From Lepidostoma basale (Eukaryota > Arthropoda > Insecta > Trichoptera > Lepidostomatidae), in contig JAHDVF020000074.1 of assembly GCA_022606425.2 (NCBI GenBank), positions 496,001 through 560,000 on the forward strand: a DNA stretch of 64,000 bases. Direction: 5' to 3'. Below, piece by piece: positions 31,201-41,973 of this stretch. Under the pieces are notes generated by a model that saw only the letters and a program-made list of their open reading frames with translations, did not search any database and was not told where the DNA came from. Made by a program: the position numbers and the translations under genes. Every line of letters starts with the position of its first letter. The stretch's first letter is position 1.

Positions 31201-31845
31201 TAACACATTATGTTCTTTTGAATGGTGCACTTGTCCTCAGCTGGACAATCCGGATATTTGTGTTTATTTAATTTATAATCCACGTAACCACCGTTTTTTT
31301 AATTAACTGTAATTAGGCACTTAAAACAATCCAATACCAGCAAAAACATTAAAATGTTAGTGAAGAATTTATTCAAATTGTCATTGGAACAAAAGAAAAA
31401 AATATTTTTAAACCTGTCAAAAATCTTTTCATAAACTTTTATAATTTTAACATGAAAACAGTACAAACGTATTTCGTGTCACAACTAACTATTATGAAGT
31501 GCGGCAATAATCAAATTGATCAAAACAATTCCCTTATACACGAAATATCTCCAAATTTACGAGAGAACCATATAAACCAAACCAAAATTTCAAAATCAGC
31601 CAATGACATCTTAACATCTTAACTTAATGATAGCTTAAAACGAATACATCGAGGCATACAAGATTATGAAAAAATATTCTTAATTAAAAGTTTCCTTCCG
31701 CCATATTAAGCTTCACTTGTTTCAATTTTTTTTTTAATTACAGCGTATAAATTTAATTATAAGAAATTGCTTTGCGACACATACACACCTTAACTAAAAT
31801 TCTTCAACATATTTGTAAAAGGTCTGCGTAGGATTGCGTCTAATT
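31201..31845. other. AT-rich DNA, no gene recognised
   Basis: Nothing recognised. Confidence 0.3.
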
Positions 31846-32210
31846 CAAAATGAAACGGGTGCCTACCTACCCTTCCAAATGGTTAAAATCCACCCCTGAG
31901 CGAGGCAGTGCCCCGCTGGGCGGGCGAAGTTTTCCCTAACGAAATGAAATTACAGTCCGCCCCTGGCACGTCTGCGGTGAGATCTTCCTTGAGAAAACAA
32001 CGAAAAATCTCCAAGGGATGAGTGGACGCCTTTTGAATACAGATGTTCGTGGCCAGGCTATGTTTTTAGTACACAAAACTGCGAAAGTTTGTGAACAAAC
32101 AAGGTTGCAAGAATAACATAACATGCTCTTTCTTCTAATACTCACCAATAATGGCAAATATGTTAATTCTCAGGTTTTACTCGTACATTCATGGTTTTCC
32201 GAAACTCACC
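31845..32210. other. GC-richer unassigned island
   Basis: A complex stretch (GAGCGAGGCAGTGCCCCGCT, GGGCGGGCGAAG) has a minus frame (32157-31936) with no recognised motif. Either a conserved non-coding element or an unrecognised exon. Confidence 0.3.
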
Positions 32211-32411
32211 TGCAAAGAGAAGAAAAGAATAATTAATGCACATCGTATTAAATACTCATGATACAAAGTTAAATGAGAGAATGCTTTTCCCAGTGAAAAT
32301 AGGTTTGTATAAGTACATCACTGGATTTTTTTATCATAACGTTTTTTTTTTATCATAATTTACTTAAAAAACAATTATACACACGTATTATAGAATGTAA
32401 TTTTTTATTAA

Positions 32412-32716
32412 AATATAAGAAGTGAATGCGGTGGGAATGATGGTGTTATGAACAAAATAATGAAAGGATCATTAAGATGGTTTGAACATATGGAAAGAAT
32501 GAATTAAGAAAGAATGGTTTAAAAATTATATGTAAACGATATAAATGGAACCGGAAATAGAGGAAGACCGAGGAAAACGTGGCACAATCGAATAAATCAA
32601 ATATTGAATGTCGGACATGTGCGGAGTCATGGAAATCGACGAAAGAAAAGTATGGCAGTCCATTTTTTCTGCCTACCCCTTCGGGAAGACGGCGTGATGG
32701 TTGGTTAGCTAGTTTT
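32412..32716 (+). mobile_element. LINE family A 3' end, decayed
   Basis: From ATAAGAAGTGAATGCGGTG through CATTAAGATGGTTTGAACA, GAGGAAGACCGAGG and GTCGGACATGTGCGGAGTC to CTTCGGGAAGACGGCGTGAT and TTGGTTAGCTAG. It lacks the block between AATCGACG and AAAGAAAAG (about 60 bp). Confidence 0.8.
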
Positions 32717-32739
32717 TTAACATTTTTTTTTCACTTGCT

Positions 32740-32790
32740 CTTTTAGATCCGACTGATTTCAGCAGATAGCTGGCATCTTCTGATTATTAT
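32740..32790 (-). repeat. AAACCGGT-type motif fragment
   Basis: The minus strand reads CAGAAGA, one base, a GCCAGC hairpin, then GAAATCAGTCGGATC. It is a decayed copy of the 5098 type. Confidence 0.5.
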
Positions 32791-32809
32791 TATTTTGTAG
32801 AATAGCTCT

Positions 32810-33012
32810 TCATATCATTACAGCGCGACTCAAATCGAGAACTTTCATATTGATTCTCGTGACATGTGATAGGAAGCTAATCTATCGCCATTTTATTGCA
32901 ATGTGAATTCTACACCAAACCAAAAGCAGTATGATAATCACATTGCCATCGCCGGGAATCGATCCCGGGACCTTTGGGGTGGCAGTCAGAGCACTTTCCA
33001 CTCGGAGCGTGG
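32810..33012 (-). mobile_element. tRNA-derived SINE
   Basis: The complement gives the family head (B box GATCGATTCCCGG region at 32950-32975) and the body down to the end region GCGCTGTAATGATATGAAG near 32820. It is nearly full length. Confidence 0.8.
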
Positions 33013-33263
33013 GTGTTGCGATGTCATTATCATCATCGGCTGTATCTTGTATCTGAAGAAGACTGTTCTTTGAGGTTGTGGATCATCGCGTAACTAAAAA
33101 GCTTAATCCTGGACCCACACGCTCTTGGAAATCTAGAGCAGAGGAACCTTCACTCAATGGTCTCACCTTTACCCTTATGTCTTCGGCGTTGTCTCTGCAT
33201 TGTGTTTCAAAATCGTGCGTGCCTTTTTGTGTTGTTATTTTCTATCTCGGTCTGTCTTCAGCA

Positions 33264-33380
33264 GCACGATGTATGAATGTAGAGGAACCTAAAGGTATGC
33301 TAGAACAAAAGGAATGTGGCAGTCCATGCTCATTACCTACCCCTTCAAAGAAACGGCGCGATGGTTAGTTAGATAGTTAA
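33264..33380 (+). mobile_element. LINE family A terminal fragment
   Basis: CACGATGTATGAATGTAGAG, then AGGAATGTGGCAGTCCATGC, ACGGCGCGATGG and TTAGTTAGATAGTTAAG. The sequence just upstream (33080-33263) is complex, with a plus frame, and is not family A. It is unassigned. Confidence 0.75.
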
Positions 33381-33384
33381 GGAA

Positions 33385-34058
33385 ATTATGTGTACACGTA
33401 ATAATGCACGCTATTGTACAAGACATTGTGTAACGCAGTGTACACCCCGCTGAGGAACATCCCGCTGGCCCCATACGTAAGAGTGTGTCAAACGCATAAA
33501 GCCTTTCCTCGGACAACTCAACCCCCCCTCCCTGCTGCCCTTTTACTGTTCCTTTCCGCCACAACTCTTATATTATTTCATAAATAAACCGAGTACTTTG
33601 TTTTGATACTAACCCTTGTTCAAACGTAATTGTGCACGGAACATAATATCCCTCAATTCTGAATACATTGTATTTAATAAATGGGTAGACATACTCCTAG
33701 GCAATCCTTACATTCTTGTCAATTAAACAATATTATTGTATTACATAAATAGATTCCACAATTAAATTTGAAAATTTAAGGTCGATTATTTATTGTTTCT
33801 TGAAAAATGGTGTAAAAATCCATATTTATTAATTGTTATGACTGAAAATTTCCGGTGGTAAAAAATGAGATTCAAAAATAAGATAAAAACACACGTAAAA
33901 TAAATTTACTTCATAATAAGTGTAATATAAAGCTCAGTTAAGAAAACTGGTTGGCTTTTAAATCAATATAATAATAGAAAAAACAAGGAAGTTTTAATTG
34001 AATCATAATGTACAATCGTGTAAAAATTTCTTAACCATTAAAGAACTCTATTGATTTA
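33385..34058. other. Unassigned DNA
   Basis: The minus frame 33564-33337 (with CCCCCCTCCCTGC on the plus strand) has no recognised motif. TTTATTGTTTCTTGAAAAATG at 33790 is the flank of the fold-back family. The rest is AT-rich. Confidence 0.3.
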
Positions 34059-34180
34059 TTCTTCTTCTTCTTCGAGTGCCATATCAGCCCCCCTCCCCTC
34101 CCCCATCCCCACGTCGGCTATCACCCTGGCGTAGGCCTCTTTGTCCTTTACCAGGAGAAAGAACTCCCCCACCCCCTGAA
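34059..34180 (-). mobile_element. LINE family F C-terminal fragment
   Basis: Minus translation gives LVKDKEAYARVIADVG, then ADMALEEEE, and a (GAA)n tail at 34060-34073. It matches the family F ending F-Q-V-x-Q-x-R-x-x-x-A-V-I-x-x-x-G. The region contains an unusual C-rich run (34088-34110). Confidence 0.7.
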
Positions 34181-34317
34181 TTCTACATATCTACAAATAC
34201 AAAATATACTTTCGTATGAAGAGCTTAATTTGTGATGTGACTATTAATAAAATATAATAATAAAACACTCTTAAAATTTGTTAATATGATATACAAATTT
34301 ATCATTTTACAAAAGAA

Positions 34318-34544
34318 TAATACACTTGTTAAAAATTGTGTATAAATCACTTAATTCTTTATAATCAACCAACCGGTTTTGCTTTTTTTTTTTATTTCGC
34401 TCCCGCTGGAGCTTCGTCAGGGTAACAGAATATACTGTCACATATACAGTATATTCAGAACACCCTTGCGAAGCCCCGGCGGGAGTGAAACCGGTTAATA
34501 AAAAGAATAAAGTGATTTATATACAATTTTTAACAAGTGTATTA
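34318..34544. repeat. Long fold-back, AAACCGGTT family
   Basis: The outer arms (TAATACACTTGTTAAAAATT and its complement) and the inner arms pair across about 225 bp. The inner arms contain the hammerhead-like core: minus 34420-34394 reads CTGACGA, one base, GCTCC, AGC, GGGAGC, GAAA. The centre is a further palindrome (ATATACTGT / ACAGTATAT). A T-rich insertion separates AACCGGTTTTG from its hairpin on the left. Confidence 0.82.
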
Positions 34545-34980
34545 ATATTTTATTTAATACAAAACATATTTATCGAATTTTATAAACATAAAATACCATA
34601 TCTATTGAAAAACTTAGAAAAATCATTGTATCCGTTTACATTTGAATAATTCAATAGACAAAAAAGTTGCAAGTGGAAAACGTTTTCGATTATCGAATGC
34701 CATGCAATTTATTCGAAATCTTGGGTTACTGGAAAGAAAATAAATTTTAAATGTTAGTATAGAATTTTCAGACGTTTGTCTATATGTAAAAGGAAAATTA
34801 CGAGTCTTTGGTAACGCATAATAAATTGCTCTTAAAGGTCATCCCGACCGTATTCACAAAATCTGAATGCATAATTACTTCAAGGAATACATCGTTTTTG
34901 ATTCATGCAACTGTATATTGACTAAGCATTGGTGTCCCGTTGGAAAACAAAAGATTTTATTTAATTAATAATATATCTAA
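34545..34980. other. AT-rich DNA, no gene recognised
   Basis: Nothing recognised. Confidence 0.3.
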
Positions 34981-34984
34981 TATA

Positions 34985-35347
34985 TAATACGAGGATATAC
35001 CACAGAATGCTCCGTATATCGTGGACCGATAGGGTCAGTAATGCAGACGTACTACAGAGAGCCAGAGCCAATATAGCAGTTGTCGAGTGTGAAAATAAGA
35101 AAGGTCTCATATTTGGGTCATGTGCTAAGGGGAGAAAAATACCATCTCCTTCGACTGATATTAATGGGTAAAGTGGAAGGACATCGGGGAGTGTGTAGAA
35201 GGCAGCTGTCCTGGCTGTGGAACATCAAAGAGTAGACAGGAATAACAAGAATTCAGAACCTGTTCCAAGTGACGCAGAACAGAGATGCCGTTGCTGCAGT
35301 GATCGCAACGTTGGGGGCACCTAACACGGCACCGAAAGAAGAAGATA
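34985..35347 (+). mobile_element. LINE family F 3'-end relic
   Basis: Plus translation in changing frames gives RMLRISWTDRVSNADVLQRA, then LGHVLRGEKYHLLRLILMGK, RRQLSWLWN, and FQVTQNRDAVAAVIATLGAP, ending APKEED. The tail is GAAAGAAGAAGATA. Order and motifs are those of a non-LTR element C-terminus. Frameshifts make it inactive. Confidence 0.75.
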
Positions 35348-35575
35348 TAATACGTAAAACTATGATTCTGTGGACCAGAAGCACCCTGGAGATCGAGAAC
35401 CAGCCACAGAAACGCAGACAGACTACTACAAGGAAAATGGCCTGATGATATCAAAAGAGTGACAGAAGGTCAATGGCATTCACAACGACGAGGAATATAT
35501 ATTTGTGGTATTCGAGAAGGGAGGCCTACGTTCAACACTTATAGCTGATGAAGTAATTCGTCAAATCACAATCAA
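35348..35575 (+). mobile_element. LINE family G-like 3'-end relic
   Basis: Translation gives WPDDIKRVTEGQWHSQRREE, then GRPTFNTYS. This parallels RWTDDLKRIAG...RGLHSAVDD at 63860-63970. It directly follows the family F tail. Confidence 0.6.
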
Positions 35576-35619
35576 CAATTAGTAAACCAAGTTTTAAATC
35601 AACTCAACGCCATTTCCCT

Positions 35620-35860
35620 GATTGCTCAATATTCATACGTCGTGTCATGCACGCAAGTCGATTTCTCCGATTCTATACGTGGCCGATACAAAATATTTTA
35701 TTGATTTGATCGAGACAAATTTTCAATCAATTCTGATATCTGTGTTTGATACTTTATTTTATACAGACTTATCACACACAATTCTAAGAAATCAATTTGA
35801 CTTATTTTGTTTAGCCAATTCCAGTTTTCACTTCCATTCATAAGGGTCAGTATATCAATT
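35620..35860 (-). mobile_element. LINE family A decayed fragment
   Basis: The complements of MNVEEAR-type (ATTCATACGTCGTGTCATGC), GTCGATTTCTCCGATTC, and the CTTCCATTCATAAGGGTCAG block appear in the expected order. Confidence 0.65.
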
Positions 35861-35864
35861 TTTA

Positions 35865-36430
35865 CTACAAGATTTTAAACCTATTAAAAGCCGCAAGAAA
35901 ATTAAGAATTTATTTATATGATAAATTGTTTCAAAAGAGCGCCATTTCGTCACGACGCATTAGAAAAAAACTGGCTAAACAGTGAAGTCTTCAATACTTT
36001 CTTAAATCTATCTCACTTAGTCACGTCATTTTCTCGTCACGGCAGAGACGTTGGACCACCATCCTCTTTTATCTTGATATACCTCTTCGGACTTAGGGAA
36101 TTATTAAAAGTTTATAAACTGTCTGATAGTATGCACTCCATATAACTGTCATTTTATGTAATAAAATATAAAAAAATATTCTTTGCCGTCTACCTATATA
36201 TCAGATAGATATAATTATTTTAACAAAATAACAAGTAAAGTTAACATTGTGTAATGAACCAGGGAATGGTAATTATAATTTGTACTCAAGCTTCATCGGG
36301 GTAATAAATGAACTGGTTGATGAATATGAATAAATGATATTTCCTGATGCCCCGATTTCCTGATGAAGTACGGGTTCAAGCGAAACTAGTTTGCTTCAAT
36401 CAAGTTATTTTTATTATTATTATTATTACT
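35865..36430. other. Unassigned DNA with a motif pair
   Basis: At 36360-36395 CTGATGA, AGTACGGGTTCAAGC and GAAACTAG resemble the hammerhead-like motif, with an earlier facing remnant (AAGCTTCATCGGGG) at 36290. A frame at 35918-36145 is unassigned. An ATT run follows at 36412-36429. Confidence 0.4.
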
Positions 36431-36434
36431 TTAT

Positions 36435-36645
36435 TGAATCGCTCTAAACATCATGACAGCATGAGCCAAATCGATGTAAAGGGTATTATAGTTGTCATAA
36501 TGATTCTCGAGACATGTGATAGGTAGCTAATCTATCGCCATTTTATTGTCACGTGAATTCTACAGCAGACCAAAGACAGTGTGACAATCATGCCGGAAAT
36601 CGAACCCGGAACCTTCAGGATGGCATTGACTCGGCCACGAAGGTT
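36435..36645 (-). mobile_element. tRNA-derived SINE
   Basis: Full family order on the minus strand: head with GGTTCGATTTCCGG (B box), GTGTGA, CTGTCTTTGGTCTG, AATTCACGTGACAATAAAAT, GGCGATAGATTAGC, and the end region near ATGCTGTCATGATG. Confidence 0.82.
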
Positions 36646-36649
36646 GGTT

Positions 36650-37680
36650 GGTTTCACTTACCGTTTCACTAACCTAACCTAACTGACTAGTTTTTTTCAA
36701 TTACCAATCCGTGGTTAAAATACACTGTTTTTATAAATATGAAGATTGTACATTTAAAATTTTAAAATGCTTTATCACAATGTGATTATTTCGTGTCTAA
36801 AAGAGATAAAATTCAACTTATAAATTGGCAATTTTTCAACAAACATTGATACAAACTGAGTTTATTTTTTTTTAAATAAAGTTGATTTTTCAATCGAAAA
36901 AATATTAAGCTCTCTCTGCTTATTGGCGCTGTATGCAATATATTATTCTGTGTTATGTTTCTACAATAGAAAATTCAATGTCTGGAAAGAAATTTACGAC
37001 GTTTGTTCGTAAATATCGAATGGAATAAAACAACACACGTTTCCAAAGTAAAATGTTTTAGGAGAAAAATCAACTCGGAACGATTTACATTTACCATATT
37101 AGGACTACACATATGTATATGTATTCAAAGTACATCCAAATTCGTGTATGTTCAATCGAAAGAAAATCGTTTTTGCTTTTCTTTGTTTGCTCAAAATACG
37201 GGATGGGATTGGATGAAACAGATTCCGTGTGTCATGTTTCAATATTTAAATACATACATAAATGATTAAGTTTCATAACTCAATTTGTTACCCTTAATTA
37301 TGCAGGAACGCAAATACATATATTGTTAACTGACACAGTCAAGATATACGATGTTCACAAGTATTAGTATCTAACATTTAAACTATATTCGCCTTTACTC
37401 TATGCTGTGAATTCATGTTAAACCCTTTAATTTCATCAAACTAAATCGACAAATCTAATAATATGTGTATTTAATACTACAATTTCATATTTAATTTTTA
37501 TTGTACGCTTCACTCTACATTCTCATCTACCTATTAAGGCTCACAAGCCATCGCTTGTGGCACTTGTTTATAAAAAAAACTCAATTTTACTTTGATATTT
37601 GTTTGATGGCTGACCTGAATTACTGTCAGTTAATTAGACACTAAAAATGTCAAACAAGTCTGTATGATTTCCCCGTGGTT
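36650..37680. other. AT-rich DNA, no gene recognised
   Basis: The frame 37003-37269 has no recognisable motif. Nothing else was seen. Confidence 0.3.
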
Positions 37681-37682
37681 AT

Positions 37683-38623
37683 CTGTACTTGGATAAGTGC
37701 ATGAAAGAACTAGAAGGAATAAACGTTGATGTTAAGATAAACATCTTGTCAGTCAGCTGCTTGTTATATGAAGATGATGCTATATTATTTGCTGACAGTA
37801 TGTATTCAAGTCTAAAGTGATGATATTTTAAAAATAAGAATGTATGACAATTTGTGACATAAGACTAGAGCAAGTTACTGAATTTATCTATCTGGGAAGC
37901 ATGTTTTCAAGATATGAAAAAATGGAGAAAGATATCGAAAGAAGGGTTGGTGCTGGAAACAAAATTAATGGCGCTCTCAAAGTCACCACAGCGAAAAGAA
38001 ATATTTCAACTAAAGCAAAGATGGCAGAACATGATGGAGTTCTAGTGCTAACCCTTATCTATGGAAGTAAGGCTTGGAGCTGGCAAAAATAGGATGAAAG
38101 TAGAATAAATGCGCGTAGAAATGAGATCTATGATAGAATACCGGACGACGAAATAAGGAAGACATGTAATGCTTCATTAAAAGTGAAAAGTAAAATTAAA
38201 AAATATTCCTTGAGTTGACCCTTGAGTTGATTGGACACACGAAATGAATAAACGAGAGAACAATGGTTCAAATGTTGTATTAAAACAGTGTGAGTGGAAA
38301 GAGAAGCCGTATAAAACCAAGAAAAACATGGCAAGTCAAAATTAATCATAATGAAAATAAAAAAAAATTATTAATAATTTTTTTTTTATTTTCATTATTT
38401 ACAATGAACTTCTACCAAGAAATATCAATCAACAACATAAATAAAATTAATCAAATAAAATAAGGGGGTCACATTCGGAGTTGGAAAAATCGATGAGAGT
38501 GCATGTAACGATGGATGAATGCACAGGAATCTAGAGAGGTAAGTCAGGGCAGAGCAGTATGGCGGTCCATCCTCTCTGCCTACCCCTCCGGAGAAACAGC
38601 GTGATGGTTAGTTAGTTAGTCAG
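37683..38623 (+). mobile_element. Longest LINE family A relic, includes RT palm motif
   Basis: The reading frame from 37683 gives LYLDKCMKELEGINVDVKIN and then LLYEDDAILFADS, the reverse transcriptase motif with YEDD in place of YADD (37767-37778). It continues as ITEFIYLGSMFSRYEKMEKD-type sequence (37844-38092), then GVLVLTLIYGSKAWSWQK and a stop. The element goes on in decayed form to GGCGGTCCATCCTCTCTGCC and the (TTAG)n tail at 38606-38623. About 100 bp near 38365-38465 are foreign (a TTTACAATGAACTTCTACCA repeat fragment). It supplies the only catalytic motif for the family in this window. Confidence 0.85.
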
Positions 38624-38664
38624 TTTAATTAGACACATTTTGAGTTATAAATCTAATCAATTTA

Positions 38665-38765
38665 TTCACGTGAGGAGTATAAGGAAATCGCCGTGTGTGC
38701 ATGACACGATAAATTAATGATGACGAATCGAGAGAATAGGCCAGGTAAGAACTGTAAAGTGGTCG
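38665..38765 (+). mobile_element. LINE family A short fragment
   Basis: CACGTGAGGAGTATAAGGAA, GTGTGTGCATGACACGATAA and GAATCGAGAGAATAGGCCAG follow family order. It stops before the terminal block. Confidence 0.6.
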
Positions 38766-38780
38766 ATAATAACTTTTCAT

Positions 38781-39010
38781 AATTAATACGAATGAAAACA
38801 TCAGTTTTCTAAAAGTTTTATTATATTTTATGGAAATGAGATTTCTCGCCTTACTAAGACACTTATTATCAAATGTAGGCAGACATTCTTAGTAAGGTGA
38901 AAAATATCATTCTCACAAAATACAATAAAACTTCTAGAAAACAGACGTTTTCATTCGTATTCATTATTAATTAAGAAGTTTTACATCATTGTTCAAGAAA
39001 CAATACACGA
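38781..39010. repeat. Fold-back element, GAAACATGTC family
   Basis: Arms AATTAATACGAATGAAAACA and GTTTTCATTCGTATTCATTA face each other, and TTTTATTATATTTTATGGAA faces AATACAATAAAACTTC. Each arm has a CTTAGTAAGG or CTTACTAAG hairpin. The flank CATTGTTCAAGAAACAATAC follows. Confidence 0.8.
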
Positions 39011-39414
39011 CAATATTTCAGGTTAATGTAGAGACAGTATAAAGTGTGTCACGTGAAATACATTAAAAGTTGTACATAATAGAAACGACGAAAGAACTTG
39101 CCATGACTTATTGAAACTTAACAAGACATTGGGATACTGCACGAGATGGCTGTAACTCACTAAGACTGACCATTAACAACTTTGCCAGCTTGAAACTAAC
39201 CAGAGGGACCAAAAGTGGCAGAGACAGAATACGACTGATATAAAAAGTGGACGCTCCAAAAACAGGATATTTCTTAAGTAAGTATTCTATAAGTCACATT
39301 TGTATTTCATTTGATAAAATTGTATATTCAAAGTCATTACTGCCAAATTAAAATACCAAATCGATTAAAGTAAATAAATTATGGAATTTTAGTGTTAATC
39401 CTTTGGTATAGAAG
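39011..39414. other. Unassigned DNA
   Basis: A segment at 39080-39280 is more complex, without recognised family. No gene. Confidence 0.3.
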
Positions 39415-39862
39415 TGAACCTTGGATATGATAAATAAATTAGAATAAATAAATGCTGTTGAAGTAAAGCACCGAGAAAAAAGTGTGGAAGGAAAAGATAT
39501 TATAGAAAACCGAATAAATTAATATAAAAGGAATGTATATGTGACAAATAATTGTGTCCTGATTAATATTATTCAAATATCAGTTACTTGTAATGGACAT
39601 ATAAATCAAATAGATAAAGAAATAATGATAGTAAAAAATGCGAAAATTGTAAGTACAAATAAGTCCAAGAAAATTTTATATTAAAAACGTCATAATTTTT
39701 TATTAGGTGATGATCGATGTCGTAATCAAACAAGGTGCATTTCACGATGAATGAATATTGAGGAACCTCGTATTTCGAGAGAACAGTGTGAGAATAAATC
39801 TTTTTCTGCCTAGCCTTCCTGTGAAACAGCTTTTCGCCAAGTTATTTGATTAGTTATGTACC
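39415..39862 (+). mobile_element. LINE family A badly decayed relic
   Basis: TGGTATAGAAGTGAACCTTGG, ATAAATGCTGTTGAAGTAAAG, AATGAATATTGAGGAACC and TTTCTGCCTAGCCTTC follow the family in order. The coding sense is lost. Confidence 0.5.
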
Positions 39863-39954
39863 CGAGAGCCATAATGTCTTATGTTCATTTTTAACTGAAA
39901 TACGTTATGACGATCATGTTAGATTATTATAATATTCTGTTAAAGTTCAAGTTG

Positions 39955-40193
39955 AAATCAAATCAAATCCGTTTACTTCATCAATAGACATTACAAAATT
40001 ATTTTTAAGGCATCTTTTGAGAACAGGTAAAATAATATATTGTGTATGGTATACTACCAGAAACGCATGAGAGATGTTCAATATTAAGAAGAAATGATAC
40101 TCTCCAGAATTAAGAGTATTTGCCTTCTAAACGTACTTTCACTAATATGAAAGACGTCGATCTCCGTGGAGGCCGAGGAGAAGTTTGCTATGC
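39955..40193 (-). mobile_element. LINE family H 3' untranslated/terminal fragment
   Basis: The tail complement AAATCAAATCAAATCC (39955-39970) is followed by the complement of the family H end (GAAACGCATGAGAGATG, TCTCCAGAATTAAGAG, GACGTCGATCTCC). It lacks the coding part. Confidence 0.75.
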
Positions 40194-40194
40194 T

Positions 40195-40690
40195 AATTAT
40201 CACATGAATTTACAAAACACATTTCGGTCAAAAATTCACATAAGACTTCATGGCTCACATATACAGATTTTATAAATGAGCCGTTTTTATAAGTTTTCTA
40301 TTTTTCTAGAACTTTCAAAACTATTTGATGATTTAGCTAGTCAAAATATATCAATCTCTCCCTCTCATATATAATATTGAAACTTCTAGAAAACTGACAG
40401 TGAAATTCTTATTCTGGAGTTTCACATAGTTCAGGGATAATTCAGGGGATAGTTCAGGGAACAATAAAGTGTTTTTATTATTTTTCGGATTTAAGACGCT
40501 GTTTGCTTTAATTTTGTCATTATCGTAAACTTTTTATCATTTATATCCATTGTTCTCACTATAAAAAGTCGAAAAAACATGATTTAATTCAAAATCATTA
40601 AATTTCACTGATTTAAAACCATACGTCGAACAAAATATTAATAAATGATGAATGGGGTATGAAATTCAAAAGAGTAATAATTTACACAAA
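40195..40690. other. AT-rich DNA with repeat traces
   Basis: AAACTTCTAGAAAACTGACAG at 40380-40400 and the ACAATAAAG flank near 40460 are remnants of the GAAACATGTC fold-back family. No gene. Confidence 0.4.
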
Positions 40691-40695
40691 GTACA

Positions 40696-41091
40696 GTAAC
40701 TAACTAACTAAACATCACGCCATCTTCTCGAAGGGGTAGGCAGAAAGAATGGACTGCCACAATTTTCTTTCCTGACATATTTCTCTCGCTTCCTCGACAT
40801 TCATACATCGTGTCATGCACGCGCGTCGATTTCTCTGACTCCTCATATGGCCGACATTCAATATTTGATTTAGTTGATCGTATCACGTTTTCCTCGGTCT
40901 TCCTCTATTTCTGGTTTCATTTACATCGTTAACATATAATTTTTTTACCATTCTTTCTTCATTCATTTTTCCATATGTCCAAACCATCTTAATGATCCTT
41001 TCATTATTTTGTGCAAAATGGTGTTCTTCTACCGACCCTTATGTATGGAAGCGGAGAATGGAACTGGCAAAAGAAGGATGAAAGTAGAATA
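40696..41091 (-). mobile_element. LINE family A copy with 5' inversion
   Basis: From 40696 to about 41012 the family lies on the minus strand, from the (TTAG)n tail up to the ACAAAATAATGAAAGGATC block. From about 41013 to 41091 the next upstream block of the element (ATGGTGTTCTTCTACCGACC, GGAAGCGGAGAATGGAAC, AAGGATGAAAGTAGAATA) lies on the plus strand. About 100 bp are missing at the junction. An inverted 5' segment is the mark of twin priming. Confidence 0.82.
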
Positions 41092-41094
41092 CTT

Positions 41095-41262
41095 TTTTTT
41101 AATAAGTACTTCCAGCTCGCGTTCGCCAGCTAGCCTGGCGAACGCTGACGACATAAAGAGCAAAAGCGTATGTACTAAATTGAAAAAAACATTGTTTTAT
41201 TTAATAAGTATTTAAAATGTTGTTCCATCAAGAGATTTCAGTAAAATCATTAGTCGATCAAT
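41095..41262 (+). repeat. Repeat related to the AAACCGGTC family, with palindrome
   Basis: CGTTCGCCAG and CTGGCGAACG (about 41119-41145) form a near-perfect short palindrome. AAAGAGCAAAAGCG, a T-rich stretch, then GTTCCATCAAGAGATTTCAG matches the family continuation. Confidence 0.65.
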
Positions 41263-41264
41263 TT

Positions 41265-41625
41265 ATTTTTAACAAAGCACAATTTTTTCATATTGACTTT
41301 TTTTTCTTGATAGTTTAATTATGAAATTGTCTAAATTGGAAGTCAAAATGCTGACTATTGTAAAATTGTTATAAGCTTGTGTTAACGTTTGGGCAACCAT
41401 TAGTAAGGGAATATTTAAGTATAAAATGGTCGAGAATAGCATGGTAAATGTCTGCTTTAAATGGGAAAACTTGGGAGCTTCGGTCATATGGCGAGTTAGC
41501 TGAATGCCTTATTCAGAGCAGGGCTCACGAATGCTAGATCATTTTAAAAATATATTTATTTACGGTTTAAACTGAAAAACCATAAAATCTATTAAAATAT
41601 TTTATGATTTATGTACGTTCAAATG
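41265..41625. other. Unassigned DNA
   Basis: The minus frame 41487-41269 has no recognisable motif. Confidence 0.3.
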
Positions 41626-41629
41626 TGCA

Positions 41630-41742
41630 TTTCTAGTTCTATGTGATCTGTTCTACAGGGGGTTGCTTCTCCTGTGAAGTGGATACCCAAATGTCCTTCC
41701 AGCTTTTAGGAGGTTTTTCACGAGGACAAGTCCAATGAGGCT
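41630..41742 (-). mobile_element. LINE family B terminal fragment
   Basis: Plus-strand CTATGTGATCTGTTCTAC, GTCCTTCCAGCTTTTAGGAG and CACGAGGACAAGTCC are the complement of the family B ending (GRPPKSWKDSW region). Confidence 0.7.
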
Positions 41743-41884
41743 TATATGTAGAACAGGAAATGTCAATGTTTAGTCATTTATATATATTTTTAAACCTTTA
41801 TAACAATATTGCTTATTATAATCACACGAAAACTGTAAAAATATGTATGAGTGTCCCAGAAATATTAATTTGTCTCATAGATAG

Positions 41885-41973
41885 TAAGTACATGTTCATA
41901 GAAAGGAAGATCCAAATTTACAAAACCTGTATCAGGCCCAATACGACATATGGTACAGAAACCGAGCTGACAC
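41885..41973 (+). mobile_element. LINE family B, first half interrupted by LINE E
   Basis: Translation gives KIQIYKTCIRPNTTYGTET, as in IYKACVRPIITY of the 1370 copy. The last nine bases AGCTGACAC (41965-41973) are repeated at 42521-42529. Confidence 0.8.
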
